Counted from the stretch's first letter, positions 18,201 through 26,077 are shown. The stretch: 64,000 nucleotides of DNA from an uncultured Verrucomicrobiota bacterium (GCA_903916195.1 CAIWVP010000020.1:1-64000); one strand, 5' to 3'. Numbers and translations are program-made. The notes: generated by a model from the sequence alone, not told the origin.

Positions 18201-18343
18201 CACAGGCAGAGTAGCCCGCGAAAGACGCGAAGGCCCTCGAAAAAGAGAGAGGCTTCGGAGCTCTGAGGACCGGTGGCGGGACGACCGCGCTTCACGGGTC
18301 CAGATCGGTCCGTTCCCGGAGAGGATGTGCCACAGTGTTTCAT
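15263..18343 (-). CDS. PVC-type haem-binding CxxCH protein with beta-propeller and HEAT-like repeats
   Basis: A 1026-residue exported protein. A membrane-targeting segment (about 40-58) follows an unusually long polar start; a GTG at codon 17 is an alternative start. Residues 70-420 form a glucose-dehydrogenase-like six-bladed propeller (PIQIRFDPDGRLWVSGS; repeated DTDGDGKADD calcium-like loops; FGPDGALYLCDW). A long alpha-helical HEAT-like region follows to about 890. The C-terminal domain carries haem motif CSACH (903-907) with GKIGPDLS and the tail LMPDGIADPLSRAEFCDLVKFL. This architecture is typical of the large cytochrome families expanded in Planctomycetes and Verrucomicrobiota. It is the last gene of a likely four-gene operon, 44 bases after the SGNH-like gene. 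Sugar or alcohol oxidation is possible but substrate is unknown. Confidence 0.85.
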   Translation of the reverse strand: MKHCGTSSPGTDRSGPVKRGRPATGPQSSEASLFFEGLRVFRGLLCLCLCLSAVRLGAADDPHPPAAEKASFRVLDGFDVDLFASEVDGVVKPIQIRFDPDGRLWVSGSVTYPQIKPGDPARDQVVVLEDTDGDGRADKTTVFADDLLMPTGLELGDGGLYVGSSTELLHLRDTDGDGKADDRRVVLRGFGTGDTHQTVNSFTWGPSGELLMSQGLHANSRVETPWGIEELRQAGVFRLWPRRLRLDPFWTGAMGAHNPFGNAFDRWGRPFVFAGNGHGVHHLTQAMIRTDHFLEQRSIWNQGRKFGGADFVENGHFPAANQGEAVSGGYLQNSVERFRFTDAASGFTAERLPPLIESTDTAFRVVDARFGPDGALYLCDWYNPVIGHYQTSFRHPDRDKSHGRIWRVTAKGRPLVPRKRLTQLPTPELVAMLASPERWYRQMAKRVLADRPTANVTAALAAWTSSPAATDEHALFEALGVHASHEVVEAGLLSRLASAKAPEARAYAAHVAGIWADRLPRPLDLLARLAADPSPRVRLEAVVACSYVADARAVETAAIAADLPWDPVIDYAFTQCVHALRPHWQDALARGDLKFDGQPARLAAFNRVDRSAGTVSLAANRLRRIGEVALDEATQRGLLQVVAEAGGPKELGVLLSARAHTTGTNYDSASHIRSLGALLAAARERDLRPEGDLAALLKPLLAQDRPALRDAAVRLAGAWRIAAVRDRVAADAVDTTASPGLRTAAIDALGMYGGEPDREILRGLAATAPDARSRRAAILRLVPLDPSAAARAAVVWLADTQDPAPTTEVFKAFLLRRDGPPALAAALAGKTIPKTAAETGLAVLGAAGRRDAALALALETSAGVPAAAGPARFGDPATLAAEVRSLGDIARGRDIFMRPGLACSACHSVDGTPGKIGPDLSPLGTAQTVEFVIGAILEPQKEVKEGFMAHEVVAADGTTYQGYLRGESAEELTLLDHLSGKIVHLRPSQITERRQLGSLMPDGIADPLSRAEFCDLVKFLSQLGKK

Positions 18344-18348
18344 TCGCT

Positions 18349-18375
18349 TGATCCGTGTGATCCGTGTGATCCGTG
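18349..18375. repeat. Three tandem copies of a 9-base unit
   Basis: TGATCCGTG occurs three times in succession, filling most of the 44-base gap between the SGNH-like stop and the haem protein start. Short GATCCGTGT-type tandem units are seen between genes in many environmental genomes; no function is assigned. It lies upstream of the haem protein start where the ribosome-binding site would be expected. Confidence 0.7.
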
Positions 18376-18387
18376 GACGTGATTTTT

Positions 18388-19371
18388 TCAGCGGCTGGAG
18401 TCCGGCGTCATCGGCGCGAGCTTCTCGATGCGGTGTTCGGCCTCGGCGATGAGCGGCACGAACTGCTCCAGCTCGGACGGGAACCAGCGGACCTTCAGGT
18501 CGCGATGGTCGCGGCTGCTCGGTTGTTCGGTTCGATCACCGGCGAGGAAGGCCCAGTTGGTCGGGCGCGTGTAGCGGAACCACAGCGTGTTCTTCTCCGC
18601 GACCGCGACCCGCACCGGCTCGAAGCCCGGCGCGCTCCATCTTCCCGCCACATCGGCGCGGCCGGCGCGCGATGCGACCTCGCCCAGCCCGAGCTGCCGG
18701 GCGAACACGGCAGCCACCCTCGCCTGGCCGGCCGGCGTCAGCTGCCATCCATCCCGGGTCAGCCGGCCGGGGGCGTTCTCTTCCGCGAGGCCGCGGGTGA
18801 GGTCGACCAACGTCGCGCCCCGTTGCGCCGCGATCTCCCGGATGGCGGCGGCGTAGCGGACGAGAACGGTGTTGTGGGCGGACAGGTCCGGGAGCGTGGT
18901 TTCGATCGGACGCTCGAACAGCGGAGGTGTCACCAGCACGAACCGCGGCGCGACCGCGGCGCACGTATCGAGCAGCTGTCCGTAGGCGCGGATGAAGTCG
19001 TCGACCTTCGCTTCGCCGGCCATCGATTCGGTCTGTCCGAACTGGACCACCACGACCGTCGCGCCGGTTCTCCGCAGCTGTTCGGCAAGCGTCGGATAGT
19101 TCAGCTCGCGCGGCCGGGCGAAGACGGTGTCGCCTTCCCATGCGAGTCCGCGGAACGAGAGATGATGGCCCGGCCCCGCGATCGTCAGCAGTGTCTCGAG
19201 GTGCCCGGATTGTTGGGCAGCGACGACGTTGGCGCCGCCGAGGAACGCGACGACGTCGTTCGTGCGGAGCGGGAAGGCCGCGGCGCCGAGCGCCGGGACC
19301 CCGGTGACGAACGCCACCATCGCGGCGCAACGGCATGCGCGCCGCACGATTTCTGTCATGAGGGTGCCCAT
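18388..19371 (-). CDS. Exported SGNH/GDSL-hydrolase-fold protein with degenerate active site
   Basis: A 327-residue protein with a signal peptide (about residues 5-27). Residues 30-245 follow the SGNH layout seen next to or fused with PVC cytochromes: NDVVAFLGGANVV where GDS is normally found, SFRGLAWEGDTVFARP, VQFGQTES in place of the GxND block, and DGWQLTPAG where DxxH is expected. The nucleophile Ser and the catalytic His are therefore not in their usual places, so esterase activity is doubtful. ATGs at 19371 and 19359 are both possible starts and both keep the signal peptide. It lies 44 bases before the PVC haem protein and probably works with it. Confidence 0.7.
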   Translation of the reverse strand: MGTLMTEIVRRACRCAAMVAFVTGVPALGAAAFPLRTNDVVAFLGGANVVAAQQSGHLETLLTIAGPGHHLSFRGLAWEGDTVFARPRELNYPTLAEQLRRTGATVVVVQFGQTESMAGEAKVDDFIRAYGQLLDTCAAVAPRFVLVTPPLFERPIETTLPDLSAHNTVLVRYAAAIREIAAQRGATLVDLTRGLAEENAPGRLTRDGWQLTPAGQARVAAVFARQLGLGEVASRAGRADVAGRWSAPGFEPVRVAVAEKNTLWFRYTRPTNWAFLAGDRTEQPSSRDHRDLKVRWFPSELEQFVPLIAEAEHRIEKLAPMTPDSSR

Positions 19372-19457
19372 GGGGATCGCCGTGGAAGTTGCCGCGGCAC
19401 CCTGCGATCTGGCCAGCATCGATTGCCGAGGCGGCGATATGGCCGCACGGCCGGGCG

Positions 19458-19745
19458 TCAGTGGCCCGCCCGTAGGACGACTTCGCCCTTGAGGATCCGG
19501 TTGCAGCAGGTGAGCCGGAACTTCTCCGGGTCCTTGTTCCACTGGTCGAGCACGTCGAGCTCCTCGTCGGTGGGTCCGGAGAGGTTGTCCATGCCGCTGA
19601 CGACCTCGGCGACGCAGGTCCCGCAGGAGCAATTGAAGCAACCGGCCTCCATCTCCACGCCCGCCGTCTCGCCGGCTTCGATGAGGTTCTCGCCGTCCGG
19701 GACTTCGGCGGAGACGTTGGAGGGGAGGATGGTGAGCTTGGCCAT
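19458..19745 (-). CDS. [2Fe-2S] ferredoxin, plant/adrenodoxin-like fold
   Basis: A 95-residue soluble protein. Cys36, Cys41, Cys44 and Cys80 match the CxxxxCxxC...C ligands of [2Fe-2S] ferredoxins (EAGCFNCSCGTC and LTCCN); Cys39 and Cys81 are extra. The start at 19745 (MAKLTILP) begins directly with the ferredoxin beta strand; an upstream in-frame ATG at 19802 would only add a polar tail. An acidic stretch (about 57-70) is typical for partner docking. It is the second gene of the likely FAH-ferredoxin-SGNH-haem operon and is a candidate electron carrier for a redox enzyme. Confidence 0.85.
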   Translation of the reverse strand: MAKLTILPSNVSAEVPDGENLIEAGETAGVEMEAGCFNCSCGTCVAEVVSGMDNLSGPTDEELDVLDQWNKDPEKFRLTCCNRILKGEVVLRAGH

Positions 19746-19836
19746 GGGACGATCGTGTCGTGAGACGGGGCGGAGAGATAGCGGGCAGGAGAACGAAGTC
19801 AACGCGCGGCCCGGGATCGGTTCCGTCGGGCGGCCT

Positions 19837-20697
19837 TCAGACGACGGCGACGGTGTTCACCAGTTCGCCGATGCCCGAGATCGCGATGCGCACCACGTCG
19901 CCCGCGGCGAGGGTGAACTCGTTGGCCGGAACGACGCCGGTGCCGGTCAGCAGCACGGCTCCGTGCGGGAACTCCTGGCTGCGGCACAGATAGCCGGCGA
20001 GTTCCGGGAAGCTGCGCTTGATCTGGTCCACGCCGGTCTGGCCGGCGAAGACCTCGGTGCCGTCGCGGACGATGCGGATGGAGATCATCCAAGTGCGGGC
20101 CTCGGCTTCGGACGCGCCGATGGTGATGAAAGGTCCGAGGGCGCAGGACGCGCGGTAGACCTTCGCCTGCGGCAAGTAGAGGAGATTTTCTCCCTCGATA
20201 TCGCGCGAGCTCATGTCGTTCCCGATGGTGTGGCCGACGATGTCGCCGCGGGAGTTGAGCACCAGCGCGAGCTCGGGCTCGGGGACGTTCCATCTCGCAT
20301 CGGAACGGATGCCGACCTCCCCGCCGGTGGCGACGACCTTCTCGGCGACTGATTTGAAGAAGATCTCCGGACGGGCCGCGTCGTAGACCCGGTCGTAGGC
20401 GGTGGCACTGAAATCCGATTCCTCCATGCGCGCCTTCTTGCTCCGGAGGTAGGTCACGCCGGCGGCCCAGACCTCCTGGCGGTCGACCGGAGCGAGCAGG
20501 GTCGCCGCGTCGAGCGGCACGCGGCGGAGGCTCCGCTTCGAGAGGTCCGCGATCCGCTCCGGAAGATCGGCGGCATCGAGCAGTTCCGCGAGACGGGCGA
20601 CACCGGCGTCGGTGAGGTCGAGCAGCGTGGAATCATCCACGAGCAATCCGACGGAGGGCCACGGCGTGGCTGGAGAACGGAAGCGGCAGAGTTTCAT
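19837..20697 (-). CDS. Fumarylacetoacetate hydrolase (FAH) family protein
   Basis: A 286-residue cytosolic protein. The C-terminal two thirds carry FAH-fold motifs: VWAAGVTYLRSK near residue 75 (usually VGxNY), RPEIFFKS, the metal-ligand region VPEPELALVL (about 135-145), IGNDMSSRDIEGEN (about 158-171) and an ending GDVVRIAISGIGELVNTV. The E-x-E and D ligands of the divalent metal site are present. Relatives cleave C-C bonds of beta-diketo acids or act as 2-keto-3-deoxy sugar acid or oxaloacetate enzymes, so the substrate cannot be fixed. It is the first gene of the minus-strand set ending with the PVC haem protein. Confidence 0.85.
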   Translation of the reverse strand: MKLCRFRSPATPWPSVGLLVDDSTLLDLTDAGVARLAELLDAADLPERIADLSKRSLRRVPLDAATLLAPVDRQEVWAAGVTYLRSKKARMEESDFSATAYDRVYDAARPEIFFKSVAEKVVATGGEVGIRSDARWNVPEPELALVLNSRGDIVGHTIGNDMSSRDIEGENLLYLPQAKVYRASCALGPFITIGASEAEARTWMISIRIVRDGTEVFAGQTGVDQIKRSFPELAGYLCRSQEFPHGAVLLTGTGVVPANEFTLAAGDVVRIAISGIGELVNTVAVV

Positions 20698-20816
20698 GTG
20701 CGGCGAGGTTGGCGGGCGCGGGAGCCGACCTCAAGCCGGGATGCGGCCGGCCAAGGTCCGGCGGGCCGCCACGATGGGCCACCGCAGAGTGCCGGAGTGT
20801 CGGCCGGGGCAGGGCA

Positions 20817-20850
20817 CAAAAAAGCGGAAGCAGGCGAACCTGCTTCCGCT
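20817..20850 (-). terminator. Strong intrinsic terminator of the RRM gene
   Basis: A perfect 12-base stem (20823-20834 with 20839-20850) has a 4-base loop (TTCG on the minus strand) followed by six T on the minus strand. It lies about 20 bases beyond the RRM stop codon. It isolates that gene from the FAH operon. Confidence 0.9.
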
Positions 20851-20870
20851 CCGAAATCCTGGGCCGAAGC

Positions 20871-21260
20871 TCAGTAACGGCTGCCGCCGCCGCTGTAGCC
20901 GCCGCCGCCACCGCCACGACCACCACGGTCGCCGCCGCCGCCGCCACCACCACGGTAGCCGCCGCCGCCGCCGCCGCCGTAGCCGCCGCCGCCACCGGAG
21001 CGGGGACGCTCTTCCTTCGGCTTCGCCTCGTTGACGGTCAACGAACGGCCGTCGAGCTGCGCGCCGCTCATGGCCTGGATGGCCGCCTGGGCGGACTCAA
21101 CGGTGTCCATGGTCACGAAGGCGAACCCGCGGGAACGACCGGTCTCGCGGTCGAGCATGAGGGCCACTTCGACCACGACGCCGTGCTGCGAGAACGCGTC
21201 CTGCAGCTGGTTCTGAGTGGTGTTGAACGATAGATTACCGACGAACAATTTTGTTCCCAT
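20871..21260 (-). CDS. Glycine-rich RRM RNA-binding protein
   Basis: A 129-residue protein. Residues 3-80 form a single RNA recognition motif with RNP2 (LFVGNL, 5-10) and RNP1 (RGFAFV, 44-49). The tail from about 85 is almost only Gly with interspersed Arg and Tyr (RGG/GYGG-type), ending SRY. This matches the bacterial and cyanobacterial Rbp family of single-RRM glycine-rich proteins, often cold-regulated, which bind single-stranded RNA. It is monocistronic with its own terminator. The 270-base divergent region upstream contains a small hairpin (21304-21316) within the possible 5' leader. Confidence 0.9.
   Translation of the reverse strand: MGTKLFVGNLSFNTTQNQLQDAFSQHGVVVEVALMLDRETGRSRGFAFVTMDTVESAQAAIQAMSGAQLDGRSLTVNEAKPKEERPRSGGGGGYGGGGGGGYRGGGGGGGDRGGRGGGGGGYSGGGSRY
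20877..20998. repeat. GGC/CCG-rich low-complexity coding repeat
   Basis: Imperfect trinucleotide repeats encode the glycine-rich tail of the RRM protein. Such tracts are prone to length change by slippage. They are not a CRISPR or an independent element. Confidence 0.8.
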
Positions 21261-21535
21261 ATGTGATGTTTGCTGCCGACCTAGTTGCGAGTCTCGAACT
21301 GTTCCCGATTGTCGGGTTTCAAATCATCACTGAAACGTGTTCAACTGAAGATCCACCAAGTGCCGAAGAGCAAGCCGTCTGACGGATAGCGGCGGCACAA
21401 TGCCTTTCTGTGGGCGGAGCACAAGTCGAATCTCATGGCGCCGATGCCGTCGCGGTCCGCGAGTGGATCGGACCCGATGTTCTTCCGTCGAGCCTCGCGG
21501 TTGGCCTCGGTGCCGGCGCGCGGTATCTTCCGCTC

Positions 21536-21898
21536 ATGACCAAGGTCTACGCCTACTCCGGCTGCGGCACGTGCCGGACAGCCCTGAAGTTCCTCAAGAC
21601 CCATGGAGTCGCGCACGGATCGGTGCCCGTCCGCGAGCAGCCTCCGACGATGGCGGAGCTTCGTAAGATGCTGGCTTTCCAAGGGGGCGCGGTGCGCCGT
21701 TTGTTCAACACGTCGGGCGCCGATTACCGCGCGCTCGGACTGGCCTCGACGTTGTCGGCGATGTCCCCGGATGCCGCCCTCGATCTGCTGGCGACGAACG
21801 GAAACCTGGTGAAACGGCCGTTCCTGCTCACCGCGGACGGCGGGACGGTCGGCTTCGACGAGAACGTTTGGCGAGAGCTCCTAGGCATCCAGGGCTAG
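21536..21898 (+). CDS. ArsC/Spx/MgsR-family thioredoxin-fold protein
   Basis: A 120-residue protein. The N-terminus MTKVYAYSGCGTCRTAL places Cys10 and Cys13 (CxxC) at the start of helix 1 as in Spx/MgsR and YffB relatives. The rest fits the family: LRKML, FNTSGADYRALGL and LVKRPFLLT, the last being the KRPxl substrate-binding loop. True arsenate reductases use a single Cys with three Arg, so this is more likely an Spx-like or glutathione-dependent reductase than ArsC. The start at 21536 was preferred over an upstream in-frame ATG at 21410 because the fold begins there. Confidence 0.8.
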   Translation: MTKVYAYSGCGTCRTALKFLKTHGVAHGSVPVREQPPTMAELRKMLAFQGGAVRRLFNTSGADYRALGLASTLSAMSPDAALDLLATNGNLVKRPFLLTADGGTVGFDENVWRELLGIQG

Positions 21899-21967
21899 CC
21901 GTCGGTTCTGGCTGTCGGTTCTTGGTTGCCGAAGGACTTCCGTCGGAACCACGCTGGCCTCCTCCCC

Positions 21968-23155
21968 ATGAAAGTCGCCGCCACCACCGTCCTTCTGCTC
22001 GCCGCGGACATCCTTGTCGCGGCGCCGCCGGAACCCAGGTTCCGCGCGGTCGACATCGATACCGCGATCGGCATCGGTTATGGCTTGGCGATCGCCGATG
22101 TCGACGGCGATCGGCGGCCGGACATCGTGCTTTGCGACAAGGACAAGATCGTCTGGTACCACAACCCGGGCTGGGAGAAGCACGTGATCGCGGAAAAGCT
22201 CACCGAGCTCGACCACGTGTGCGTCGCCGCAGCGGACATCGACGGCGACGGCAAGGCCGAGATCGCGGTCGGCGCGGGTTGGAACCCTGGCGACACGGTC
22301 GGGTCCGGCGCGCTCTTCTATCTGGTGGCACCGGCCGACCGCACGCAGCGCTGGACGCCGATGAAGCTGCCGCACGAGCCGACGGTCCACCGGATCCGCT
22401 GGGCCAAAGACCGCGCCGGCAAGAGCATGCTCATCAGCGTCCCTCTCCATGGCCGGGGCGACAACCCGGGCAAGGGCGAAGGCGTCGGCGCCCGGATCCA
22501 GCGGCATACGCCACCGGCATCGCCGGGCGGCGAGTGGAAGGTCGATGTCTTGGACGAAGGGTTGCACAAGGTCCACAACCTGGAGCCGGTCCGATGGGGC
22601 GATGATCCTGAACAGGAGTTCCTCGTCGCGGCCAAGGAAGGTGTCTTCAAGCTGGGGCGGTCGCGCGAGAACGGACCCTTGATCCGCGAGCAGATCGGTT
22701 CCGGCGAGAACGGCGGTTGCGGCGAGGTCCGGCCCGGTTCGGCCGGTGGTGGCAAGCGCTTCGTGGCCGCGGTCTCGCCGATGCACGGCAACCAGCTCGT
22801 CGTGTTCACTCCGCCGATCGACGCGCCGGGCAAGCTCTGGCAGCGCCGGGTGCTGGACGAGACGTTGGTGGACGGCCATGCGCTCGCGTGCGGCGACCTG
22901 CTCGGACTCGGCCGGGACCAGATCGTGGTCGGCTGGCGGGCGATGGGGAAACCCAAGGCGGTGAAGGTCGGCATCAAGCTGTTCACGCCGATGGACGCCG
23001 AGGGCAAAGAGTGGCGGACCACCGTGGTCGACGACGACACGATGGCCTGCGAGGACCTCCAACTCGCCGACCTCGATGGCGACGGCCGGTTGGACATCAT
23101 CGCCGCCGGTCGCGCGACGAAGAACCTGAAGGTCTGGTTCAATATACGCCCCTGA
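21968..23155 (+). CDS. Exported FG-GAP/VCBS repeat beta-propeller protein
   Basis: A 395-residue protein with a signal peptide (residues 1-18). Calcium-loop repeats typical of FG-GAP/VCBS blades occur several times: ADVDGDRRPDIVL, ADIDGDGKAEIAV and ADLDGDGRLDIIA. Between them are Trp/Gly-rich blade segments. The protein probably folds into a seven-bladed extracellular or periplasmic propeller used for binding. There is no enzyme motif. The ATG at 21968 is chosen because the signal peptide starts there; an ATG at 21926 in frame would add a charged segment in front. Confidence 0.8.
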   Translation: MKVAATTVLLLAADILVAAPPEPRFRAVDIDTAIGIGYGLAIADVDGDRRPDIVLCDKDKIVWYHNPGWEKHVIAEKLTELDHVCVAAADIDGDGKAEIAVGAGWNPGDTVGSGALFYLVAPADRTQRWTPMKLPHEPTVHRIRWAKDRAGKSMLISVPLHGRGDNPGKGEGVGARIQRHTPPASPGGEWKVDVLDEGLHKVHNLEPVRWGDDPEQEFLVAAKEGVFKLGRSRENGPLIREQIGSGENGGCGEVRPGSAGGGKRFVAAVSPMHGNQLVVFTPPIDAPGKLWQRRVLDETLVDGHALACGDLLGLGRDQIVVGWRAMGKPKAVKVGIKLFTPMDAEGKEWRTTVVDDDTMACEDLQLADLDGDGRLDIIAAGRATKNLKVWFNIRP

Positions 23156-23369
23156 GCCGGCCGCCCGGCGAAGATCTGGTGGCGGAATCCGGTGATCCAG
23201 CCACGATTCCCGCCGCCTTCCCGATGCTTTCGGGAGGCGATTCCGACGCCGGCGTCCCGTGGAACACCTACCCCCATCGATCTTGGAGACCGCGTCCGTC
23301 GCGGCCCGTCCGGGCCTCTGGTAGGTCGGGTTCTACTTCAGGCACTTCCTTCTCATCGCGGGCCTCGGT

Positions 23370-23837
23370 ATGCCGGCCGCGGTCTTGGGAGGCGTCCTCG
23401 TGGTCCGCGCTTGGAAGATGCCGGCGACCGCTCAGTGGTCGGTCCGCGGGGCGGTGGCGGCCCTCCGGACCGTGCTCTTGGCCGGACTGCTCGGCACCGC
23501 GCTGCTCGGACAATTAGAAGGTGGCCCGTCGGAGGTCATCTCGTTGGCTTTCAGTTGGACCGAGGTGATCCGGTTGGCTGCCGCTTATACGAAGGATACT
23601 TGGCCGGCGCCGCTCGGGAATTGGATCGGGTCCGGGGCCCTGCAGAGTTTGGTGCTGCTGCTCTGGACGGGCCTGACCCACGTCGGCGTGGTCTCCTCGG
23701 CGTTGCTGCTCGCGGGCGTCCGCGACTTCTCCGCGGAGATGCTGGGCAAGGTGATCCAGACCGCCACCTGGGGCTTGGTGGTGTTCCCCATGGGGGTGAT
23801 CCAGACCCTCGGGATCCTGCTTCCGGTGAGCGGTTGA
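23370..23837 (+). CDS. Small multi-spanning membrane protein, unrecognised
   Basis: A 155-residue hydrophobic protein with about four membrane helices (roughly residues 2-14, 28-46, 90-113 and 132-155). No known motif was recognised. The frame is open upstream for 15 codons with hydrophobic content ([13 protein letters not shown]) back to a TAG at 23322-23324 but contains no ATG, GTG or TTG there. The true N-terminus may therefore be longer with a rare start, or the gene may be 5'-truncated. It ends 44 bases before the response-regulator gene. Confidence 0.5.
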   Translation: MPAAVLGGVLVVRAWKMPATAQWSVRGAVAALRTVLLAGLLGTALLGQLEGGPSEVISLAFSWTEVIRLAAAYTKDTWPAPLGNWIGSGALQSLVLLLWTGLTHVGVVSSALLLAGVRDFSAEMLGKVIQTATWGLVVFPMGVIQTLGILLPVSG

Positions 23838-23881
23838 GCCGGAGGCTCGCCTGCCACGGGGCCTTGCCCCAGACTCGCCCC

Positions 23882-25309
23882 ATGGCGTCCGCACCGCTCA
23901 CCGGCCTCAATGTCCTGTTGCTCGACGACGAGCCGTTGCTGCGCCGCCAGCTCACCGCCGCCCTGGAGCGGCTCGGCGCCGATGTCGTCGTCGCCGACTG
24001 CCTCGGGGCCGCGCGCCGGCTCGCGTCCGAGATGAGCTTCGATTTCGCGCTGCTCGACGTGAACCTGCCGGATGGCCTCGGGACTGACTTGATCCGCGAC
24101 AAGGTCTTCCCTGCCTCCACCGGCGTGGTGGTGATGACCGCGGAAGGCGCGGTGGACGGTGCCGTCGAGGCGATGAAATCGGGCGCGCTCGATTATCTCA
24201 CGAAACCGTTCGAGCCGGCGGCGCTCGCCCTCGTGCTGGCCCGGGCACGGCAGACGCGGCAGAACACGCGGGCCGCCGAACATCAGCGCGCCGGGGCGCC
24301 GGAGCGGGATTTCTTCTTCGGAGGCGCCCTCGCGCCGCTGCAGGCGCAGCTGGACAAGATCGTCGCCGCCGACCGGCGGATGCAGACCGGTCTCGCGCCG
24401 GTGCTCATCCAGGGCGAGACCGGCACCGGCAAGACGACCCTCGCGCGCTGGATCCACGCGAACGGCCCGCGCGCCGCGGCGCCATTGGTCGAGGCGAACT
24501 GCGCCGCCATCCCGGAAAACCTCGCGGAATCGGAGCTTTTCGGCCACGAGAAGGGCGCTTTCACCGACGCGCGGTCGACCCGCATGGGGCTTTTCGAGGC
24601 GGCGGACGGCGGCACGCTTTTCCTCGACGAGCTGGCGAGCCTGCCGCTCGGGATGCAGGCCAAGCTGCTCACCGCGCTCGAGGACCGGCGCATCCGGCGC
24701 GTCGGCGGGTCGCGGGACATCCCGGTCGACGTCCGCGTCATCGGCGCCGCCAACCGCGATCTCCGGCAACTGGTGGCGGAGAAAGCCTTCCGGGAAGATC
24801 TCTACCACCGCCTCGACCTCTTCCGCATCGCCATCCCGCCCCTGCGCGAACGCGCCACGGATATCATCGCGCTCGCCGAATCGCTGCTCGCCCGCCAAGC
24901 GCGCCGGCATCACCTGCCGTCCCGGCCGATCTCCGCGACCGGCCGACGCCGGCTGCTCGCCTACGCTTGGCCCGGCAACGTCCGCGAGCTGTCGCATGAA
25001 TTGGAGCGGGCCCTGGTGTTCGAGGACGGCGACGAGCTGGCCTTCGACCCGCTGATGGGCGCCGCCGGTGCCGACATCCCCGCGGTCCCGTCGGCCGGAG
25101 CACCGGCTGCACAAGGCGATTGGATGAGTCCCGGTTTCCGCTTCCCTGGATCCGGCTTCTCGCTCGAGGACGCCATCCTCCGGTTGATCCGGCACGCCTT
25201 GGCGCAGACCGAAGGGAACGTCTCCGGCGCCGCCCGGTTGTTGGGGGTGTCACGGGATTACCTCCGTTACCGGCTCGGCGGTTGGAAGGACGACAACAAG
25301 GGCGGATGA
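23882..25309 (+). CDS. NtrC-family sigma-54-dependent response regulator
   Basis: A 475-residue transcription activator. The receiver domain (8-120) has Asp15-Asp16, phosphoacceptor Asp59 (LLDVNLPDG) and Lys108. The AAA+ domain has Walker A GETGTGKT (178-185), [15 protein letters not shown] (216-230) where the sigma-54 contact loop is GAFTDA instead of GAFTGA, Walker B FLDE (247-250) and the arginine-finger region REDLYHRL. The C-terminus is a Fis-type helix-turn-helix ([21 protein letters not shown]). The histidine kinase about 1.9 kb downstream is the likely partner. A sigma-54-like promoter lies 140 bases beyond the stop, suggesting local targets. Confidence 0.9.
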   Translation: MASAPLTGLNVLLLDDEPLLRRQLTAALERLGADVVVADCLGAARRLASEMSFDFALLDVNLPDGLGTDLIRDKVFPASTGVVVMTAEGAVDGAVEAMKSGALDYLTKPFEPAALALVLARARQTRQNTRAAEHQRAGAPERDFFFGGALAPLQAQLDKIVAADRRMQTGLAPVLIQGETGTGKTTLARWIHANGPRAAAPLVEANCAAIPENLAESELFGHEKGAFTDARSTRMGLFEAADGGTLFLDELASLPLGMQAKLLTALEDRRIRRVGGSRDIPVDVRVIGAANRDLRQLVAEKAFREDLYHRLDLFRIAIPPLRERATDIIALAESLLARQARRHHLPSRPISATGRRRLLAYAWPGNVRELSHELERALVFEDGDELAFDPLMGAAGADIPAVPSAGAPAAQGDWMSPGFRFPGSGFSLEDAILRLIRHALAQTEGNVSGAARLLGVSRDYLRYRLGGWKDDNKGG

Positions 25310-25450
25310 GCCCCGATCGGGGAGTATCCCCCAGCGCTCCGGAAACGGATCGGGGAACCGCCCCCGGAAAGGACCGGCATCCAAGGACGGAAGGTCCAGG
25401 AAGCGCAGGGAAAACTCTGATTTCTGCGCGATCTGCCGAACGGGAACGGT

Positions 25451-25466
25451 TGGCATCCATCACGCT
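25451..25466 (+). promoter_or_regulatory. Sigma-54-like promoter (-24/-12)
   Basis: TGGCA at 25451-25455 is followed by GC at 25464-25465 with exactly ten bases between the GG and GC dinucleotides. That is the spacing required for sigma-54 RNA polymerase. The TT usually preceding GC is AC here. A start near 25477 would leave about 54 bases of leader before the exported protein at 25531. It lies directly downstream of a gene for a sigma-54 activator. Confidence 0.45.
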
Positions 25467-25530
25467 TGGGAGGACGCAGCAGCGGGACGGGATGTTCCGC
25501 CAGAACGACAACATCACACCGTATCCAGTC

Positions 25531-25992
25531 ATGAAAAAACTCAACAAGCTCACGCTCCTGGCCGCGCTCGTCGCCGGCCTTTCCGCCTTCACCCCCGTCC
25601 GTGCCGACGACAAGCCGGCGAAGCCCGAAAAGGTCGAAAAACCGGAAGGCGGCCCGGGAAAACCCGGTGGCGATGTCGGCATCCGCGTGCCGGACCGCTT
25701 CAAGGACGATGCCAAGCTCCAGGAGCTCATCGCCGCAGCCAAGATCCAGCGCGAGGCCTTCGTCGCCAAGCAAAAGGACATCGCGGCGGCGCTCAAGGGC
25801 TCCACGGCCGACCAGAAGGAGAAGATCAAGGAGCAGCTGAAGGCCAACAAAGACCAGTTCCTCGGGGACACCAAGCAGCTCCGCACCGATATCCGCGACC
25901 GCGTGAAGGAGCTCGTCGGCGAGCTCAAGGCCGGCAACGTCAAAGGCGCTGGCACCGAGGGCGCCGGCCACGGCCGTCGCGGCGGGAACTGA
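25531..25992 (+). CDS. Small exported helical, Lys/Ala-rich protein
   Basis: A 153-residue protein. Residues 1-25 form a signal peptide ending in VRADD. A Pro/Lys/Gly-rich linker (30-50) leads to a highly charged alpha-helical region (about 60-140), consistent with a coiled coil. The end is Gly/Arg-rich (GHGRRGGN). No catalytic motif or family was recognised; layout is reminiscent of periplasmic chaperone-like stress proteins, without sequence support. It is preceded by a sigma-54-like promoter and followed by a terminator, so it looks like a single-gene transcript controlled by the adjacent regulator. Confidence 0.7.
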   Translation: MKKLNKLTLLAALVAGLSAFTPVRADDKPAKPEKVEKPEGGPGKPGGDVGIRVPDRFKDDAKLQELIAAAKIQREAFVAKQKDIAAALKGSTADQKEKIKEQLKANKDQFLGDTKQLRTDIRDRVKELVGELKAGNVKGAGTEGAGHGRRGGN

Positions 25993-26045
25993 TCCTTGGA
26001 TCGGGACGTCCGACAGGGGGGCCGGATGGAGTAGTTGACACAACG

Positions 26046-26077
26046 GCCGGCGATTCCCTATGGGTCGCCGGCTTTTT
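26046..26077 (+). terminator. Intrinsic terminator after the small exported protein
   Basis: An 8-base perfect GC-rich stem (26046-26053 with 26065-26072) and 11-base loop are followed by five T (26073-26077). It lies 54 bases beyond the stop codon and separates this gene from the barrel-kinase pair. Confidence 0.85.

Noticed and set aside
15014-18214. Plus-strand open frame over 1000 codons opposite the PVC haem protein
   Set aside because: No recognisable domain, and the minus strand has propeller, HEAT-like and haem motifs.
20877-20998. Short regular repeats resembling a repeat array
   Set aside because: They are in-frame glycine codons of the RRM protein tail, with no spacers of uniform length, so not a CRISPR.
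21304-21316. Small hairpin CCCGA-TTG-TCGGG as a terminator or riboswitch
   Set aside because: The stem is only five bases with no long T-run. It may lie in the RRM leader but nothing supports a regulatory RNA class.
21536-21898. Arsenate reductase (arsC) assignment
   Set aside because: The CxxC motif and the absence of the arsenate-binding arginine set favour an Spx/MgsR-like member. No arsenic-resistance neighbours are present.
26035-26064. TTGACA at 26035-26040 as a promoter for the barrel gene
   Set aside because: The best -10 at 18 bases is TATGGG, a poor match, and it falls inside the loop of the intrinsic terminator. Support is too weak to list as a feature.
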